From Bacteroidota bacterium (GTDB lineage Bacteria > Bacteroidota > Bacteroidia > Bacteroidales > UBA5342): a DNA stretch of 53,164 nucleotides. Shown one piece after another: positions 35,336 to 44,653 of this stretch; positions within the stretch are counted from its first letter, which is position 1; each line of letters begins with the position of its first letter. The notes beneath the pieces are model-generated. The model ran no database searches, had not been told where the DNA came from, and saw nothing but the letters and a program-made list of their open reading frames with translations. Made by a program: the position numbers and the translations under genes. The stretch covers positions 1-53,164 of the forward strand of contig QKHT01000121.1 in assembly GCA_003249935.1 (NCBI GenBank), written 5' to 3'.

Positions 35336-37714
35336 ATGATAAATAAGAAAACTTTAGAAAAACTATCGCTTAATATGAGAATTTTTTGTGTGTCAAAATT
35401 TTCCATTATTCTATTTACCGTGTTGTGCTTCACAACATTGGTTCATGCCGAAATGATAAAACTCGAAGGGGATGTGCGCGATGCCGAATCGAAACAATTT
35501 TTGCCGGGGGCAACTGTTTGGATTAAGGATCTTAATAGTGGCACCGTCACCGATATCGATGGTAAATTTAGTCTTGATTTACCCAAAGGCAGTTATTTGA
35601 TCGAAATTCGTTTTGTTGGATATTCACCGTATTCGCGTTTGGTTACCATAGATAAACCACGAAGCCTAAGCTTTGTTATTTTACCGGAGATTAGCCAGCT
35701 TAATGAAATAAATGTACTTGGTAAAAAGGCTGAGGATAATGTAGTTTCAAAGCAAATGAGCATGCAACGACTCGATGCCGCCGCTATTAAGCGAATGCCG
35801 GCTTTTATGGGCGAAGTTGATGTGATAAAGTCCATTCAGATGTTGCCGGGTGTAAGTACGGCTGTTGAGGGGGCCACGGGCTTTAGTGTGCGTGGTGGAA
35901 CGCCCGACCAAAATCTGGTGTTGCTCGATATGGCTTCTATATACAATGTGTCGCATTTAATGGGATTTTTTTCGATATTTAATAACGATATAGTACAGGA
36001 TGCAACGCTGTATAAGGGTGATATGCCGGCAAGCGTTGGTGGTCGATTGGCCTCGTTGCTCGAAGTGACATCGCGAAATGGTGAAGCCGGTCCGGTAAAA
36101 GGGCAGGGGGGGATAGGAACCATTGCCTCGCGTTTGTCGCTCGAAGGTAGTCTTTCGCCTTCCACTACTTTTATCGTAGCAGGCAGACGTACATATGCCG
36201 ATTTGGCACTTAAATTTAGTTCGGATAAGGCTTTGCGCGAAAGCCAACTTTATTTTTATGACCTAAACATGAAAATTACCCAACGCATTAATGAGAAAAA
36301 CCGTCTTTTTCTGTCGGCTTATACTGGTGATGATGTATTTGGCAATAAAGATGGAAGTCTGAAGCTTGGAAATACAATGGCATCACTCCGATGGAATCAT
36401 GCATTCGATAATCATCTTCGGCGCGATATCACTTTATACTATACCGGATATCGGTATGCTTTCGGAACGCCGGAAGATGAACTTAACCCTTTTTTATGGG
36501 TTTCGAAAATTGAAGATGCGGGCGCACGCTATGATTTTAAAATAGATAAAGGGGCTTTTTCTAATTTTGAATTTGGCGCATCTTCAATCTTTCATATGTT
36601 TTCACCCGGAAAGATTACCAGCAGTTCGGCTACTTCATTTTTTCGTAATTTTGAATTGAGCAGCTCAAATGCACTTGAAAGTGGTATATATGCTGCCTGG
36701 ATACCGGATATTACTTCGCGACTTAGTTTAAAGATTGGTTTACGATATTCCGATTTCAGAAATGTTGGTTCAGCCACTGTATACAGGTTCGACCAAAATT
36801 ACCAACGAACTGATTCTGTAACTTACCATAAAGGTGATTTTTTCAATCAATATGGTGGGTTTGAACCTCGAATCGGATTTAACTACCGTTTAACGCCAAC
36901 TACATCGGTAAAAGGTGCTTATAATCGCAATTTGCAATATATGCAGTTGGCACAGAATAGTACAGCAGGCACACCATTTGACCTTTGGTTTCCTGCTAGT
37001 CCGAATGTAAAACCACAAAAGGCTGACCAGTTTTCTTTAGGCGTTTTTAAAAATCTGGATAATAATACGATAGAGTTAAGTGTTGAAGGATATTACAAAA
37101 AAATGAGCAATACGATCGATTTTAAGGATCATGCCGAGCTATTTCTGAACCCCTTGCTCGAAGGTGAAATACGTGTGGGACAAAGTGAAAGTTATGGTAT
37201 GGAGGTTTTGGCTAAAATGAAAAGAAATAAATGGAATGGTTGGCTGGGGTATACTTTAGCCCATAGCTCCCGAACAATCGACGGAATTAACGGCGGAAAT
37301 GAATATACATCACCTTACGATAAAACGCATCAGGTATCGGTTGTGCTTAATTATGAATTTAACACCAAATGGAGTGTTTCATCTAATTTTGTTTTTTCAA
37401 CCGGAATTCCGCTAACCATTCCTGCCGGTAAATTTGATTATTTTGGTAATCAGGTGCCAATTTATACCAACCGCAATGCATACCGAATGCCCGATTATCA
37501 TCGTTTAGATCTTTCAGTAACCTATCGTCCGCAAAGTGTGCGAAAACGTTGGTTTACAGGCGAATGGGTCTTTTCGGTTTATAATTTGTATAATCGACAC
37601 AATGCTTGGACCATAGGTTTCCGTCAGGATGAAACAAATCCGAATGAAACGTATGCCGAAAAAACATATCTTTTCCCGTTAATTCCGGCAGTAACTTATA
37701 ATTTCAAATTTTAA
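35336..37714 (+). CDS. TonB-dependent outer-membrane receptor with N-terminal carboxypeptidase-regulatory-like domain
   Basis: A 792-residue receptor. A signal peptide ends near residue 38 (FSIILFTVLCFTTLVHA); an internal ATG at 35375 is an equally good start. Then comes a CarboxypepD_reg-like domain (IKLEGDVRDAESKQFLPGAT), a plug domain around residues 150-230 (VEGATGFSVRGGTPDQNLVLLD) and a beta-barrel ending in aromatic FKF, as expected for BAM insertion. The DUF4249 lipoprotein gene follows after 14 bases. It is shorter than SusC proteins and lacks a SusD partner; substrate unknown. This receptor/DUF4249 pairing recurs in Bacteroidota genomes. Confidence 0.94.
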   Translation: MINKKTLEKLSLNMRIFCVSKFSIILFTVLCFTTLVHAEMIKLEGDVRDAESKQFLPGATVWIKDLNSGTVTDIDGKFSLDLPKGSYLIEIRFVGYSPYSRLVTIDKPRSLSFVILPEISQLNEINVLGKKAEDNVVSKQMSMQRLDAAAIKRMPAFMGEVDVIKSIQMLPGVSTAVEGATGFSVRGGTPDQNLVLLDMASIYNVSHLMGFFSIFNNDIVQDATLYKGDMPASVGGRLASLLEVTSRNGEAGPVKGQGGIGTIASRLSLEGSLSPSTTFIVAGRRTYADLALKFSSDKALRESQLYFYDLNMKITQRINEKNRLFLSAYTGDDVFGNKDGSLKLGNTMASLRWNHAFDNHLRRDITLYYTGYRYAFGTPEDELNPFLWVSKIEDAGARYDFKIDKGAFSNFEFGASSIFHMFSPGKITSSSATSFFRNFELSSSNALESGIYAAWIPDITSRLSLKIGLRYSDFRNVGSATVYRFDQNYQRTDSVTYHKGDFFNQYGGFEPRIGFNYRLTPTTSVKGAYNRNLQYMQLAQNSTAGTPFDLWFPASPNVKPQKADQFSLGVFKNLDNNTIELSVEGYYKKMSNTIDFKDHAELFLNPLLEGEIRVGQSESYGMEVLAKMKRNKWNGWLGYTLAHSSRTIDGINGGNEYTSPYDKTHQVSVVLNYEFNTKWSVSSNFVFSTGIPLTIPAGKFDYFGNQVPIYTNRNAYRMPDYHRLDLSVTYRPQSVRKRWFTGEWVFSVYNLYNRHNAWTIGFRQDETNPNETYAEKTYLFPLIPAVTYNFKF

Positions 37715-37728
37715 AACAATCAAACACA

Positions 37729-38589
37729 ATGAAATCAATATATTTATTTTTATCGCAATGGCTGTTTGTATTAATTTTGTTTTCAGCGTGTACCGAGCGT
37801 ATTCCGCTGGAATTTGGTTCTACCTATTCGCGACTATGTGTAGAATCAATTATTACGACCGATACAATGGTTCAAAAGGTGGTGTTAAAACAGAGCAGAT
37901 CATATGATGTTAACCGGTCGCCAAATGCTTTAACCGGAGCTAAAGTCACAATAAATGATGGCTTTACCAATTTTTTGTTTAAGGAGAGTGCCGACTCGCC
38001 CGGTGTATATATGAGCACCAATGAATTTTTTGGGGTTCAGGGCAGAACCTATCGTCTTCGTATCGAAAACGTAGATATTGACCAAAATGGTGAAATGGAG
38101 GTTTATAACGCCAGTAGTACAATGCAGTATGTTATGCCACTTGATTCTATTACACTGTTTTACCGGAGCGATCGTAAATATACAGAATTAAACTGCTGGA
38201 GCCAGGAACCCGAAGGTAAAAACTGGTACGTTTTTCGAGCTATGAAAAATGGAAAATTAGCAAACGATACGGCCTCAAATTGGTTTTATCAAAAAGACGA
38301 TTTGTTTAACGGTCATTATACCAATGGTATTACCTGTCAGTTTTTACGCGATGAAAAGGCCAACGAAAAGCCTGAACTTGGCGATAATATTACACTGGAG
38401 GTATGTGCTGTTAACGAAGATTATTTCAATTTTCTTAATGCATTGCGCTCAGAAACCCGTTTACAAGGCAACCCGTTTGGCGGGCCACCGGCAAATTTGC
38501 CAACTAATGTTTCGGGTAAAGCAGTCGGATTTTTTGCAACTTTTGCAATAAGTCGTGCATCGAAAAAATTTGCAGGGCGCGGCAATTAA
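37729..38589 (+). CDS. DUF4249 family lipoprotein
   Basis: A 286-residue lipoprotein with a type II signal peptide: hydrophobic LFVLILFSAC with lipobox Cys at about residue 21. The mature part starts TERIPLEFGSTYSRLCVESII and continues with beta-rich stretches such as ALTGAKVTINDGFTNFLF and GVQGRTYRLRIE, the DUF4249 pattern. It probably sits in the outer membrane beside the upstream TonB receptor, acting as its surface or periplasmic partner (inference from the operon). The 3' end overlaps the convergent radical SAM gene by four bases. Confidence 0.9.
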   Translation: MKSIYLFLSQWLFVLILFSACTERIPLEFGSTYSRLCVESIITTDTMVQKVVLKQSRSYDVNRSPNALTGAKVTINDGFTNFLFKESADSPGVYMSTNEFFGVQGRTYRLRIENVDIDQNGEMEVYNASSTMQYVMPLDSITLFYRSDRKYTELNCWSQEPEGKNWYVFRAMKNGKLANDTASNWFYQKDDLFNGHYTNGITCQFLRDEKANEKPELGDNITLEVCAVNEDYFNFLNALRSETRLQGNPFGGPPANLPTNVSGKAVGFFATFAISRASKKFAGRGN

Positions 38590-39533
38590 GACTCGGGTTG
38601 ATATAATCGTCCCTGATACGTGCCACGTTTTTGCATTGTGGAAACTACTTTTCGAACAAATTCAAAGTTTTTAAGACCCCAGGCAGGCGCAATCAGCAAC
38701 TGCTTGGGCGATTGACTTACAAACCGCTCGATTATAATATCGGGTGAAAGTCGTTCAATAAAATCTATGACTAAGTCAATATATTCGGCCACTTCAAACA
38801 GTTTGAAATCTTGTGGCATTGCTTCAAATTCATCAGCCATCGCAGTTCCCCTTACCAATTGCAATTGATGTAATTTTAATGTATGAACCGGTAATTTCGA
38901 TATTTCCACTGCATGTTTCAGTATTGTTTCGTAACTTTCGCCCGGCAAACCGAGTATTAAATGTACACCAATGGGTATGTTGTAACGATGTGTAAGATTT
39001 ATTGCTTCAATTGATTCGGCATAGGTGTGCCCCCGGTTTATGCGTTTTAACGTCGTCTCATTGGTGCTTTCTACGCCATATTCAATGGTAATGTAGTAAC
39101 CTTCTTTCTGTTTTTGGTTGAACCACTCAAGTAGTTCAATGCTCATACAATCGGGACGTGTGCCAATGACTAATCCGGCCATACCCTTTATCGAAAGGGC
39201 TTCGTTGTATTTTTTAACCAATTGATCTAATGGTTGATACGTATTGGTATATGATTGAAAATAAGCTAAATATTTTTGCGTTTCGTATTTTGCTCTGAAA
39301 AAATCAATGCCCCGTTCGAGTTGTGCTTTTATGGTTGATGTATTGTCGCAATACTCCGGATTAAACGATTGATTATTGCAATAAGTGCAACCACCTGTAC
39401 CTTTCGTGCCATCGCGATTGGGGCATGTAAAACCTGCATTGACAGATATTTTCTGTATTCGATCCTTAAAATGCGTGCGAATGTATGTTGGTAAATCGTT
39501 ATACGGATTATCGTGATTCCATTTGTAATTCAT
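38586..39533 (-). CDS. TIGR01212 family radical SAM protein (YhcC-like)
   Basis: A 315-residue radical SAM enzyme. The cluster cysteines are in CPNRDGTKGTGGCTYC near residues 36-51, a CX11CX2C spacing that marks TIGR01212 rather than the usual CX3CX2C. It also has VIGTRPDCMSIELLEWF and GVESTNETTLKRINRGHTY. The C-terminal domain (SPDIIIERFVSQSPKQLLIAP) is of the Radical_SAM_C type. The reaction is not established for this family; links to tRNA or heme-type chemistry are not supported here. A TACCTTTG box ends five bases before the ATG. Confidence 0.93.
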   Translation of the reverse strand: MNYKWNHDNPYNDLPTYIRTHFKDRIQKISVNAGFTCPNRDGTKGTGGCTYCNNQSFNPEYCDNTSTIKAQLERGIDFFRAKYETQKYLAYFQSYTNTYQPLDQLVKKYNEALSIKGMAGLVIGTRPDCMSIELLEWFNQKQKEGYYITIEYGVESTNETTLKRINRGHTYAESIEAINLTHRYNIPIGVHLILGLPGESYETILKHAVEISKLPVHTLKLHQLQLVRGTAMADEFEAMPQDFKLFEVAEYIDLVIDFIERLSPDIIIERFVSQSPKQLLIAPAWGLKNFEFVRKVVSTMQKRGTYQGRLYQPES

Positions 39534-39538
39534 GACTG

Positions 39539-39546
39539 CAAAGGTA
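39539..39546 (-). promoter_or_regulatory. -7 box directly before the TIGR01212 gene
   Basis: TACCTTTG on the minus strand (39546 to 39539); five bases separate it from the ATG at 39533, placing the predicted transcription start on the start codon. Confidence 0.6.
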
Positions 39547-39714
39547 AAAAATGATTCGTGATAGATAGATTGTTGAACACATTCTTTAAATTAAATATTT
39601 TTTTGTTGTATGTGTAAAATTATGGTAAATTGCATGTTTAGAGAGTGTTTTTTTGTATGTGGTGATTTGTTAAATGTTTTGGTGGAGTTTACGATTAATT
39701 AATATTGAAATTTT

Positions 39715-41490
39715 ATGGATCTAAGTTTCCTGGATTTACGAACTTTATTGACGATATATCCGCTTACCGCATTAATTAGTTCTGTGGTTATATTTTTGGT
39801 TTATAATCAAAATAAACATCGATTTAGAGGAATCAACTATTGGGTTTTGGCTCTCTTTATGCAGTTCGTAGCACTTATTTTAATTAATTTGCGCGAAATT
39901 ATTCCTTTGTTTATCTCAATTGTTGTTGCAAATTTTATTGCCAATGTCGGTATTTTAACCGGTTTATTTGGCATTGGTAAATTTTATAATGTTAAGGTAA
40001 TTCGGTATCCGAATTATATCCTATTGGTGGTTGGAACTTTGGTTCATACCTATTTTACATTTATCGAGCCCAATTTATCGTGGCGTGATTTTAACAGTGC
40101 AACTATATTTTTTATTTTCTCGTTAGAATATATTTGGTTACTGTTTAATTTACATAAAAAACATGGTTCAAATTCAATACGATTTGCTGGCATTGTATTT
40201 ATCCTTTATGCAATACTAAATGCTGTTAGGGTTATAAAATCGGTAATTATACCGCACAATGGCACCGATTTTTTTCATTCCGGTTCATTTAATAGTGTGG
40301 TAATGCTTTCTTTTATATTGCTCATTGTTTTGTTTACATACAGTTTAGTGCTAATGTTTAACGAACGGTTAAGTGAAACGATTAAACTTAAGGATGAAAA
40401 ATTCAGAAAAGCATTTCAATCTTCCCCTTATGCCATTAGTCTAACACGATTATCGGATGGTAAAATATTAGATGTGAACCGAGGATTTGAATTATTGTCG
40501 GGTTTTCAGTCCGATGAATTGGTTGGCCATACCACTTCTGAAATGAATTTTTGGCCATCGCCGGAAGAAAGAAATCAAATTGTATCTCAATTGTCTGAAT
40601 TTGGTAGGATTCAAAATCTTGAAATAGCATTTAAAACCCGAAATGGCAACTTTTTGACCACCTTGTTCTCTGCCGATGTAATAGAGATAGAAAATGAAGT
40701 TTGTGTGGTTTCGAGTATAAATAACATATCTGATCGGATTAAAAATCTGGAAGCATTAAAAGCCAGTGAAAAGGAACTCAGAGAGTTAAATGCCACAAAG
40801 GATAAATTCTTTTCTATTATAGCCCACGATCTTAAAAATCCGTTTAATAGTATTATTGGTTTTAGTGCACTATTGCAGGACCAAATAGAATCACAGGATT
40901 ATGAAGGTTTAACTCAAAATGCAGTGATTATACAAGCTTCTGCTCAAAAGGCTTATAATCTGTTGGTTAACTTACTCGAATGGTCTCGGTCGCAAACGGG
41001 ACATATGGAATTCAGACCTGAAAATTTTAAGGTGCAAGAAGTGGCCGAAGAAGTTATCGAACTACTTAGCGACACCGCCTATCGAAAACGGATCTCATTA
41101 AATACCGATATTCCCAAAGATCTTGTGGTTTTCGCAGATAAGGCGATGATTAGTACCGTTATTCGAAATTTAATTGCCAATGCGCTTAAATATTCAAATT
41201 TGGATGGCATGGTAAAGTTAATTATTTCGGTTGAACCGGATGCTATTCTGTTTAAGGTTTCGGATAATGGCATTGGAATACCTGCTGAAATACTGCCAAA
41301 ACTGTTTCACATCGAAGCGAATATACAAACTAAAGGTACCGGTAACGAAACCGGTACAGGTTTAGGCCTCTTACTTTGCAAAGAGTTTGTAGCCAAGCAT
41401 TCAGGTAAAATATGGGCGGAAAGTACGTTTGGAAATGGCAGTGTCTTCAGTTTCACTATTCCCCAAAAAAAAGAGACGAATATTTACTAA
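39715..41490 (+). CDS. PAS-domain sensor histidine kinase with multi-pass membrane N terminus
   Basis: A 591-residue kinase. The first about 215 residues hold seven hydrophobic segments (for example LTALISSVVIFLVYN, YWVLALFMQFVALILINL and MLSFILLIVLFTYSLVLMF), resembling a 7TM sensor. A PAS domain follows (about 228-340; FRKAFQSSPYAISLTRLSDG), then HisKA with phospho-His in IIAHDLKNPFNSI near residue 370, and an ATPase with NLIANALKYSN, SDNGIGIP and GTGLGLLLCKEF. There is no receiver domain and no adjacent response regulator, so it is an orphan kinase. I see no clear promoter box in the 180-base upstream gap. Confidence 0.94.
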   Translation: MDLSFLDLRTLLTIYPLTALISSVVIFLVYNQNKHRFRGINYWVLALFMQFVALILINLREIIPLFISIVVANFIANVGILTGLFGIGKFYNVKVIRYPNYILLVVGTLVHTYFTFIEPNLSWRDFNSATIFFIFSLEYIWLLFNLHKKHGSNSIRFAGIVFILYAILNAVRVIKSVIIPHNGTDFFHSGSFNSVVMLSFILLIVLFTYSLVLMFNERLSETIKLKDEKFRKAFQSSPYAISLTRLSDGKILDVNRGFELLSGFQSDELVGHTTSEMNFWPSPEERNQIVSQLSEFGRIQNLEIAFKTRNGNFLTTLFSADVIEIENEVCVVSSINNISDRIKNLEALKASEKELRELNATKDKFFSIIAHDLKNPFNSIIGFSALLQDQIESQDYEGLTQNAVIIQASAQKAYNLLVNLLEWSRSQTGHMEFRPENFKVQEVAEEVIELLSDTAYRKRISLNTDIPKDLVVFADKAMISTVIRNLIANALKYSNLDGMVKLIISVEPDAILFKVSDNGIGIPAEILPKLFHIEANIQTKGTGNETGTGLGLLLCKEFVAKHSGKIWAESTFGNGSVFSFTIPQKKETNIY

Positions 41491-41517
41491 ATCCTAACTT
41501 TTCTAATAATCTGGGAA

Positions 41518-43563
41518 CTAAAAAGATAGCGGATAAGTGAATTTAATATAGCTTACGTAATTGTTTGTAAATCCTGCCATTTCCCGTTGTTCATTATGTG
41601 TAATTACAAAGAATAAGTTGCCGAATGGGGGCTTAAACCGCCATCCTGCAAGTCCGTAAACATAAACTTTGTCTGTTGCACTGTTATACTGGTTTATCAG
41701 TTTTACCCATAGGTCATTAGAGAAATTGTAAGTGTTCGAAATGCCATAAACAACAGCATCCTTATACTTTGTGGTTTGGGGTTCAAAAGCGATATAACGT
41801 GGTTTAAATTCCAATGCCCATTTATTCAGCAGTTTTATTCGTGCTTCGGCTTCAATAAGTTTAATGTGCGAACCAAATGATCGGCCATACTGTGAGCGAC
41901 AAATTATTCTGTCGTATGCTTCAGTATTATAACCAACTGCCGCTTCATAGATGTAATTGTAATAATCATAATGCGTTACCACATCGTATCTGTATTCGTT
42001 ATTGTATCTAAAATCCAAATTTATTCTGTTTTTAAAATAGTTTTCGCTTAATAAAGTAAATACATAACCTTTAAATATACCGTAATCATGATTCCAGTAT
42101 GCATTATTTTTTGATGTAAATTTTGTGAATTTCAAACTGCCACCTTTCATCCACCATTTGTATGAAATATCGCTGTCAAACTCTTGCCTGTCATCGTCTT
42201 TGGTATATCCCGATTCATTAAAAATCTTTTTGAATCCATCGCCATCAAAATATGAATATCTAATATGCCAATGAAAGAAATTGTTTTCTGCGGCAAATCG
42301 CAGATAACCAGCATGCCTCATCATGTCAAAATCACGAACTACGCCAACATATTGGCCTGTAAATTTCCACAATTTACCAAGGTTTAATACATAATCGGCA
42401 CTTATTGAACTATTTGTTGTTGTGTCGGATTTGTTTGTCAGTGTCATTCCTATACTCGACGATTTAAGAATATCGCGTTTCAATCGAACAACATTAAACA
42501 AGGGCTGATTCTCCTTTCCGGTAGCGTTTTCTATGGCCGAAATAATGTTTAGGTTAGTCTTACCTATTTTTCCATTTACTTTTCCCGCAAAATCAATGTC
42601 TCCAATCCTTCGCGAATAAAAGGTTTTTAGTCTTGTATCGTACATTTCATTACCTTCCTGAAAGAAAATACGTTTTTCCGGATATTCAATTTCGTACCGG
42701 GTAAGGTCAATTACCTCTTCATCCGCTTCAACGGTTGCAAAATCCGGATTAATGGTAGCGTTTGCTAACAAATTCGAATTTACTTTCCATTTTATATCGC
42801 CACCAATTTGATTGTTCATTTTTGAATTACTCAAGGTATTATCCGTAACTTTTAACTGGTTCATTACATACGGCACCATTGTAATATCATTTTTTTGGTT
42901 CGGTGCAGTGATATTATCCAAATTTCCTGATAATGAAATTTTAAACTCTTCTTTTTTAGGACCCGACCAATATGAAATTTCTGAATTTACGCGTATACTT
43001 CTGCGAATATCAAATTGCCATTGGGTTTGATCCGATTTGTAACGAAGACTTTTAAATGGTATTTCAAATTCTGCAAACCATCCCCAATCCGTTATTTTGG
43101 TAGCCGATTTCCATTCGGTATCCCAATTATAATCTGTTGTGCGGCCATCATCCATAATTTTAAAGTCGGCTTGTGTCCCAATTGGATTAACACCAAAAGC
43201 ATATCCGTTTCTATTATCGTTAAATGTTCCTAATATTAAAATGATATTATCATCGCTTTGCGCAAACTTATCGCGAGCTTGAATGCTGGCTGTGATGGCT
43301 GCTTTTTGATAGCATGCAATACCGATATAAAGAGCTTGGTGGTTATAATAAGCGATAAGTTTTGTGCTTGAACCGGAGGGTTGCCCATTGGATGGCTCTA
43401 ACTGAATAAACTGCCATGTTTGGCATTGATTAATTACATCTTCGTAATTTCCATCAATATTTGGAAGTTGCCTACAAGGCACACCTTCAAATGAACGTGG
43501 TTTAACATGTTGAATAATGAACATTAAACTTATCAGAAAAAGAACTTGCTTTAGTCTTTTCAT
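41518..43563 (-). CDS. DUF5916 protein with family 9 carbohydrate-binding-like domain
   Basis: A 681-residue secreted protein. A signal peptide (VLFLISLMFIIQHVKPRS) is followed by a CBM9-like domain at about 30-215 (SSTKLIAYYNHQALYIGIAC; WFAEFEIPFKSLRY) and then DUF5916, a beta-rich region with NPDFATVEADEEVIDLTRYE and PEKRIFFQEGNEMY, continuing to aromatic-rich strands and a terminal Phe. That end suggests an outer-membrane barrel of about 400 residues. Function unknown. Upstream lies a striking palindrome that looks like an operator. It converges with the PAS kinase at a 27-base gap. Confidence 0.88.
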   Translation of the reverse strand: MKRLKQVLFLISLMFIIQHVKPRSFEGVPCRQLPNIDGNYEDVINQCQTWQFIQLEPSNGQPSGSSTKLIAYYNHQALYIGIACYQKAAITASIQARDKFAQSDDNIILILGTFNDNRNGYAFGVNPIGTQADFKIMDDGRTTDYNWDTEWKSATKITDWGWFAEFEIPFKSLRYKSDQTQWQFDIRRSIRVNSEISYWSGPKKEEFKISLSGNLDNITAPNQKNDITMVPYVMNQLKVTDNTLSNSKMNNQIGGDIKWKVNSNLLANATINPDFATVEADEEVIDLTRYEIEYPEKRIFFQEGNEMYDTRLKTFYSRRIGDIDFAGKVNGKIGKTNLNIISAIENATGKENQPLFNVVRLKRDILKSSSIGMTLTNKSDTTTNSSISADYVLNLGKLWKFTGQYVGVVRDFDMMRHAGYLRFAAENNFFHWHIRYSYFDGDGFKKIFNESGYTKDDDRQEFDSDISYKWWMKGGSLKFTKFTSKNNAYWNHDYGIFKGYVFTLLSENYFKNRINLDFRYNNEYRYDVVTHYDYYNYIYEAAVGYNTEAYDRIICRSQYGRSFGSHIKLIEAEARIKLLNKWALEFKPRYIAFEPQTTKYKDAVVYGISNTYNFSNDLWVKLINQYNSATDKVYVYGLAGWRFKPPFGNLFFVITHNEQREMAGFTNNYVSYIKFTYPLSF

Positions 43564-43568
43564 AAATG

Positions 43569-43610
43569 ATAGTATATTGTATACAATAAGTGCTTTTGCG
43601 AATATACTAT
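43569..43610. promoter_or_regulatory. Nested palindromes upstream of the DUF5916 gene, candidate operator
   Basis: A perfect 14-bp palindrome TATTGTATACAATA at 43575-43588 lies 11 bases before the DUF5916 ATG. A second perfect inverted repeat of 10 bp (43569-43578 and 43601-43610) encloses it. The two share bases, so they could be alternative sites or hairpins. No regulator gene is adjacent. Confidence 0.6.
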
Positions 43611-43714
43611 TATTTTAAGGATCTGATAAATAATTTTTAAGGCCAAAATAAAATTAAATTGCACAATTTTCGGTCCTGTTGGTCAAAGAATTTACTATTT
43701 TTAAACAAAAAAAT

Positions 43715-44218
43715 ATGCCAATAATTCGTCCGGCTAAATACAGCGATATTTCGTCCTTAATGGAAATTTCGAAAGAAGTAATTCACTTCATGCAATCGAT
43801 GGGAAACGTTCAATGGGATAGTGAATATCCCGGAAAAGAAGTCTTTTTAAACGATTTAGAAGAAGAGTCCTTGTTCGTGCTTGCGTCGGGCGAGCAAATT
43901 ATCGGAAGTATTGTGTTAAATAGTGCCGAACCGGTGGAATATCGTGACGTAAAATGGCTTACGGTTCATCCAATACTTGTTATTCACCGAATGATGATTC
44001 ACGAATCATTTAGAGGAATTGGATTGTCGAAACTTCTCTTACGCTTTGCTGAAAACCATGCCGGAATGGTTGGGATTTCCGGTTTACGAACGGATACAAA
44101 TTGCCACAATACGCCAATGATTGCTCTTTTCAGTTCGTGTGGCTTTATTAAGTCCGGCGAAATAAACCTGCGAAATGTGGCTTCAAAGTTTTACTGTTAC
44201 GAAAAGATAATCGTATGA
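43715..44218 (+). CDS. GNAT family N-acetyltransferase
   Basis: A 167-residue acetyltransferase from ATG 43715 (MPIIRPAKYSDISSLMEIS); a TTG in frame 12 codons earlier would add a non-conserved extension. The core has ILVIHRMMIHESFRGIGLSKLLLRFAE with the acetyl-CoA loop, then a C-terminal FSSCGFIKSGEINL. The pattern (Q-x-W in VQWDSEYPG, and NCHNTPMIALF) is that of small bacterial GNATs of unknown acceptor. The stop codon overlaps the start of the next gene (ATGA), suggesting coupled translation with the lipoprotein. Confidence 0.88.
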   Translation: MPIIRPAKYSDISSLMEISKEVIHFMQSMGNVQWDSEYPGKEVFLNDLEEESLFVLASGEQIIGSIVLNSAEPVEYRDVKWLTVHPILVIHRMMIHESFRGIGLSKLLLRFAENHAGMVGISGLRTDTNCHNTPMIALFSSCGFIKSGEINLRNVASKFYCYEKIIV

Positions 44219-44637
44219 GGTTTACGATTTGCTTATTGTTTCTGAGTTTTTCAATTTTTAGTTGTAAAAAAAGTAAAAATGCGATTTCGGAAATAACAAA
44301 TACTGAAATTGCCTTTTGCAAATTGGCTCAAACCGATATTAAAACTGCTTTTCTTGCTTTTGCAGATGATAGTGCTGTAATAAACCGTAATGGTGCAATA
44401 ATTAAGGGAAAGGTTGCTATATCCAACTATTTTAACAGCAACGTTTTGCAATTGATTGAACTAAAATGGCAGCCGGATTTTGTTGAAGTATCTCAATGTA
44501 ATGACTTAGGTTATACCTATGGTAAGTATACATACAAAACTATAAATAATTACGGTGATACCATTTCGGGTAAAGGCATTTTTCATACAGTATGGAAAAA
44601 ACAACCTAATGGCGAATGGAAATTCGTTTATGATTAA
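44215..44637 (+). CDS. Small lipoprotein with DUF4440/SnoaL-like (NTF2-fold) domain
   Basis: A 140-residue protein. The signal peptide MRFTICLLFLSFSIFSC ends in a lipobox Cys at residue 17. The mature part has the pattern of DUF4440 proteins: an early helix (FCKLAQTDIKTAFLAFADDSAVI), NGAIIKGKVAISNYF, then strands ending GIFHTVWKKQPNGEWKFVYD. NTF2-fold proteins of this kind bind small ligands; no enzyme activity can be claimed. It is translationally coupled to the GNAT gene upstream and converges with yihY after 16 bases. Confidence 0.85.
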   Translation: MRFTICLLFLSFSIFSCKKSKNAISEITNTEIAFCKLAQTDIKTAFLAFADDSAVINRNGAIIKGKVAISNYFNSNVLQLIELKWQPDFVEVSQCNDLGYTYGKYTYKTINNYGDTISGKGIFHTVWKKQPNGEWKFVYD

Positions 44638-44653
44638 CTACCCCGGATCAGCC

